Position numbers and translations under genes: made by a program. The notes under the pieces were generated by a model that did not search any database, was not told where the DNA came from, and saw only the letters and a list, made by a program, of their open reading frames with translations. A stretch of 64,000 nt of DNA from Xylocopa sonorina (lineage: Eukaryota; Arthropoda; Insecta; Hymenoptera; Apidae): contig NC_135205.1 of the NCBI RefSeq assembly GCF_050948175.1, forward strand, positions 5,927,795 to 5,991,794. The letters are read 5' to 3'. Shown here piece by piece: positions 61,535-64,000 of this stretch (position 1 is its first letter; every line of letters begins with the position of its first letter).

Positions 61535-61600
61535 CTTCGTCGTCGTATTTCCGCGATAAAGCGACTCGATTCGGGAATCGCGATCGACGATCGCGGTCGC
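61535..61600 (-). CDS. Tetraspanin, probable N-terminal exon with a GC donor
   Basis: The minus strand reads RRSRFPNRVALSRKYDDE and then GAA G/GCGAGT. The frame and phase (1) join correctly to the exon at 60,743-61,026, giving KYDDE-ETDYNSQ across the junction. The left-hand copy has the same frame with a normal GT donor, so the GC here is a single T-to-C change. AG/GCGAGT is a tolerated GC-AG intron start. The 5' limit shown assumes an acceptor CCACGCGAG behind a long pyrimidine tract and is uncertain. No ATG was found in frame, so one more upstream exon is expected, or translation starts at the only Met available further downstream. Confidence 0.48.
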
Positions 61601-62509
61601 CTCGCGTGGCGAAGGAGTTGCGGATAAGAAGAGAAGAAATTGTGACGGTGAAGAAATATATTTGAGCGTATGGAGTTGTATTTCGGGGAACTCGAAGTGT
61701 TTGGTACCGAGGTGGGATTGGAAATGATGGAAATGAGTAATAGAGGTGATAGTGGATACTGGAATTGTGTAATAGATATTCGATTGAAAGGAATTTCGAA
61801 CGGGGATGAGGAAGTCGATGGATTTGGGATTTGAGGGGTTGAAACAGGGACTCTTAGGAAGCGGAATGTTGTCACGGATGTAATCTTTCAGAATATTAAT
61901 TATTACTCAATTTTCGTTTGGAAAATTGTTACTTTCACGGGCTTGTTTTCATTTGATTCAAATGTATCAGAAAATTGCATATTTTTTTATTTAGCCAGCG
62001 TTCCTTAAAAGTGAGTATTCAATCAATCGAATTCCATTCCATTGCGTTCGCGCAGCTTCGATTTCCGCAAATATGAAATTGCAAACAATAACCGCACTCT
62101 TGCGCAATACCACGTTAATTGGAGTCTCAATTAATTGCTGCCGCATCGGTTGCCTTTGAACGCGACAGCTTTAATGCACAGCGCTAATATCGATGGGGGT
62201 TGATATCGCACACGCGTGTAAACAGCGCGAGTGCCCTGCTGGAAATAATAGAATCGCAATTTTATGAAACAGCTTTGCATTTTGAATAAACACGAACGAA
62301 GAGCCGCGGTGGTTGACGAACGAATGAGTATTCCAGAGTTTCAATTGAAAATCAAACATTGGCTACAACACGACACCCCTTTTATAACCTAATTACATAT
62401 GTTTCTTGAACAAATAAAAAGTGGCTTCATAATATAAAATATGTTATACGATTCTAACAAATAGCAGTCGAATGATCACGTGTAGATTCGACGGCAATTA
62501 ATAATTGTC

Positions 62510-62850
62510 ACGTGAAAACGTGCCACGTGCAGTCGTATATTAATTCATCTCAATTAATAACCGTCATAGTTACACTGGCCAAGCCAATAGAGTTATTATA
62601 TTCCGGACTAGCACACGCCTTCATCTTTCCCGTTGACGTTATTGTTATTGCGGTCGCGGCGTAATCGCGCGATATTATGCTACCCTCGTGAATGCGAGCT
62701 TATATCACGGAGTATTAAGCGCGTTGGGCGCCGCGCGAACCCCAATGTGCTCTCGAAAGCCTAACTGCGCGCGGGAACAGCGCGTATGGTTTCGTTCAAC
62801 AATGACGCTTTCAATTAGGCGACTCTAAAGGAATCAACGATATTATCGAG
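62510..62850. repeat. Segmental duplication, right copy, block c
   Basis: Partner of 2,880-3,210, upstream of the tetraspanin first exon. Confidence 0.9.
62632..62727. promoter_or_regulatory. Ultraconserved duplicated non-coding core 2 (right copy)
   Basis: One difference from 2,997-3,092 over 96 bp, about 1 kb upstream of the tetraspanin N-terminal exon. The GATAT/ATATC and CTCG/CGAG pairings are both kept. Confidence 0.5.
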
Positions 62851-63084
62851 ATTCGAAGAAGCTCGAAAGTGTCCAAAATTGTTAGAATATAATCGTCGAT
62901 AAAAAGCACCCCTTTAAAGAGTCTGCGAAAGTCTTTTTCACGTGAAAAGATCAAAGACACAAATCGATATGTCGATTTGTAAAACAATTTCGAAGATGTC
63001 GCGATCTTTATGATCGATGAAACGCAATAGAGTTTATACATGCACGATTGGTAAGATTTCCATTTCCATCGAGAAGCTCCTTAA

Positions 63085-63330
63085 CCGCGTCACCCTTGAT
63101 CGCGAAACAGCGGCATCGAATTTCCACGGATACAATCCTAGGCGTAATCTCCAGCTGCTTACAATTCGCATTATGCGTCTACGATACGGTATACACACGG
63201 TTCCGTAGGTAGCTTCCACCATTTCGCCTCTAAATATTCCGACAAGCGTCTGTTACGAGAGCGATGAAACGCGTCGCGCGATCTTGATTCCAGCGAACGT
63301 GAGGTCGAGCGGCAACCCTAATTGAATTTA
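63085..63330. repeat. Segmental duplication, right copy, block d
   Basis: Partner of 3,520-3,760. Confidence 0.85.
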
Positions 63331-63559
63331 GCGGGAAACAATGATGTCGCGGATGTTGGGTGGCGCAGCGAACAGGGTGGTCGAGGACCAACGAAAAGTG
63401 GATGCTGTATTGTTGCACTGGGATTGGAAGTTTTATAAAATAGTGTCAAACAGCAAGTGGGATTATGCTAAGTCCTTTACTACGCTCGAAACCTTCCACC
63501 ACACTAAATGCAAATGTATTTCTATGCCCCGTGCGCCTCTACGGTTTCATTAAAATCTC

Positions 63560-64000
63560 AGAACATCAATTATAATAATTATATTGTATCAGAATATTAA
63601 TTGGCGCGACATCGCGAGCGTAAATTGAAACCACTGATTCCAAGCACTCGTGAAATTAATGAATCAAAACCCTGCTCGCTGTACCTCGAAGCTGTCGCCA
63701 TTATCTTTGAATGCGCGCACGTAGACACGGATCCATGGAAGATGGAACCATATTCGCAGCAGTGCTCTTAATCTCTGCCGTCGGTGCAGTCGATCTAAAT
63801 TCGCAATGAACGTCGCGTGGCCGGTAGGATAATTATTTTAATTGCGTTTCGTTAACAACCTTCGTCCTCGACGTCCGTTTCCGCTCGCGCCCCCTATTCC
63901 CGTCGCCTGTCGAGAACGTCCGCGTTTCTTTGTCGCCGTGCACGGTTTTAATTACGCGAGAGCCAGAAGTATTTCTTAATTAATGCGTATTGTCGAACGC
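63560..64000. repeat. Segmental duplication, right copy, block e
   Basis: Partner of 8,490-8,870, running to the edge of the window. Confidence 0.88.

Larger units (their letters stand above)
61170..62350. repeat. Segmental duplication, right copy, block a
   Basis: Partner of 88-1,330. It begins about 145 bp beyond the tetraspanin exon at 60,743-61,026, so it covers the first intron, the N-terminal exon and the upstream region of that gene. Confidence 0.92.

Overview
The window reads as nuclear DNA of an arthropod, most probably a bee-like hymenopteran. It has no bacterial gene packing, CpG is very frequent at moderate GC content, coding sequence comes as short exons (roughly 60-290 nt) with GT-AG introns, and the recognisable proteins are animal cell-surface families. 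The order-level placement is inference. Most of the 64 kb is intronic or intergenic, and most long open frames appear to be chance frames in GC-rich DNA.

Layout. (1) Both ends carry the two halves of one old duplication. Positions about 88-1,330, 2,880-3,210, 3,520-3,760 and 8,490-8,870 match, in the same order and orientation, about 61,170-62,350, 62,510-62,850, 63,085-63,330 and 63,560-64,000. Inside these diverged blocks sit two stretches of nearly 100 bp that are almost identical. (2) At 19.7-26.5 kb lies a decayed minus-strand copy of a sidestep-family immunoglobulin-domain receptor (clearest at 22,162-23,046), with some plausible plus-strand exons (20,603-20,927 and a 54-codon ORF at 21,380). 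(3) At 33.8-35.4 kb there are minus-strand terminal exons of one or two membrane proteins I cannot name. (4) From 50.3 to 61.6 kb lies a minus-strand tetraspanin gene that I could assemble from five exons plus a likely N-terminal exon. It has four membrane segments, the CCG motif and a four-cysteine large loop.

How it fits together. The right-hand duplication copy covers the first intron, first exon and upstream region of the tetraspanin. The left-hand copy repeats the same first exon, with the reading frame kept over its last 66 nt, and the same flanks. The simplest reading is that a second, paralogous tetraspanin runs off the left edge, and that the near-identical non-coding cores are shared control elements or products of gene conversion.

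Limits. No searches were possible. The tetraspanin and sidestep assignments rest on family motifs read directly from the sequence. Several other exons are supported only by splice signals plus an open frame and are scored low.
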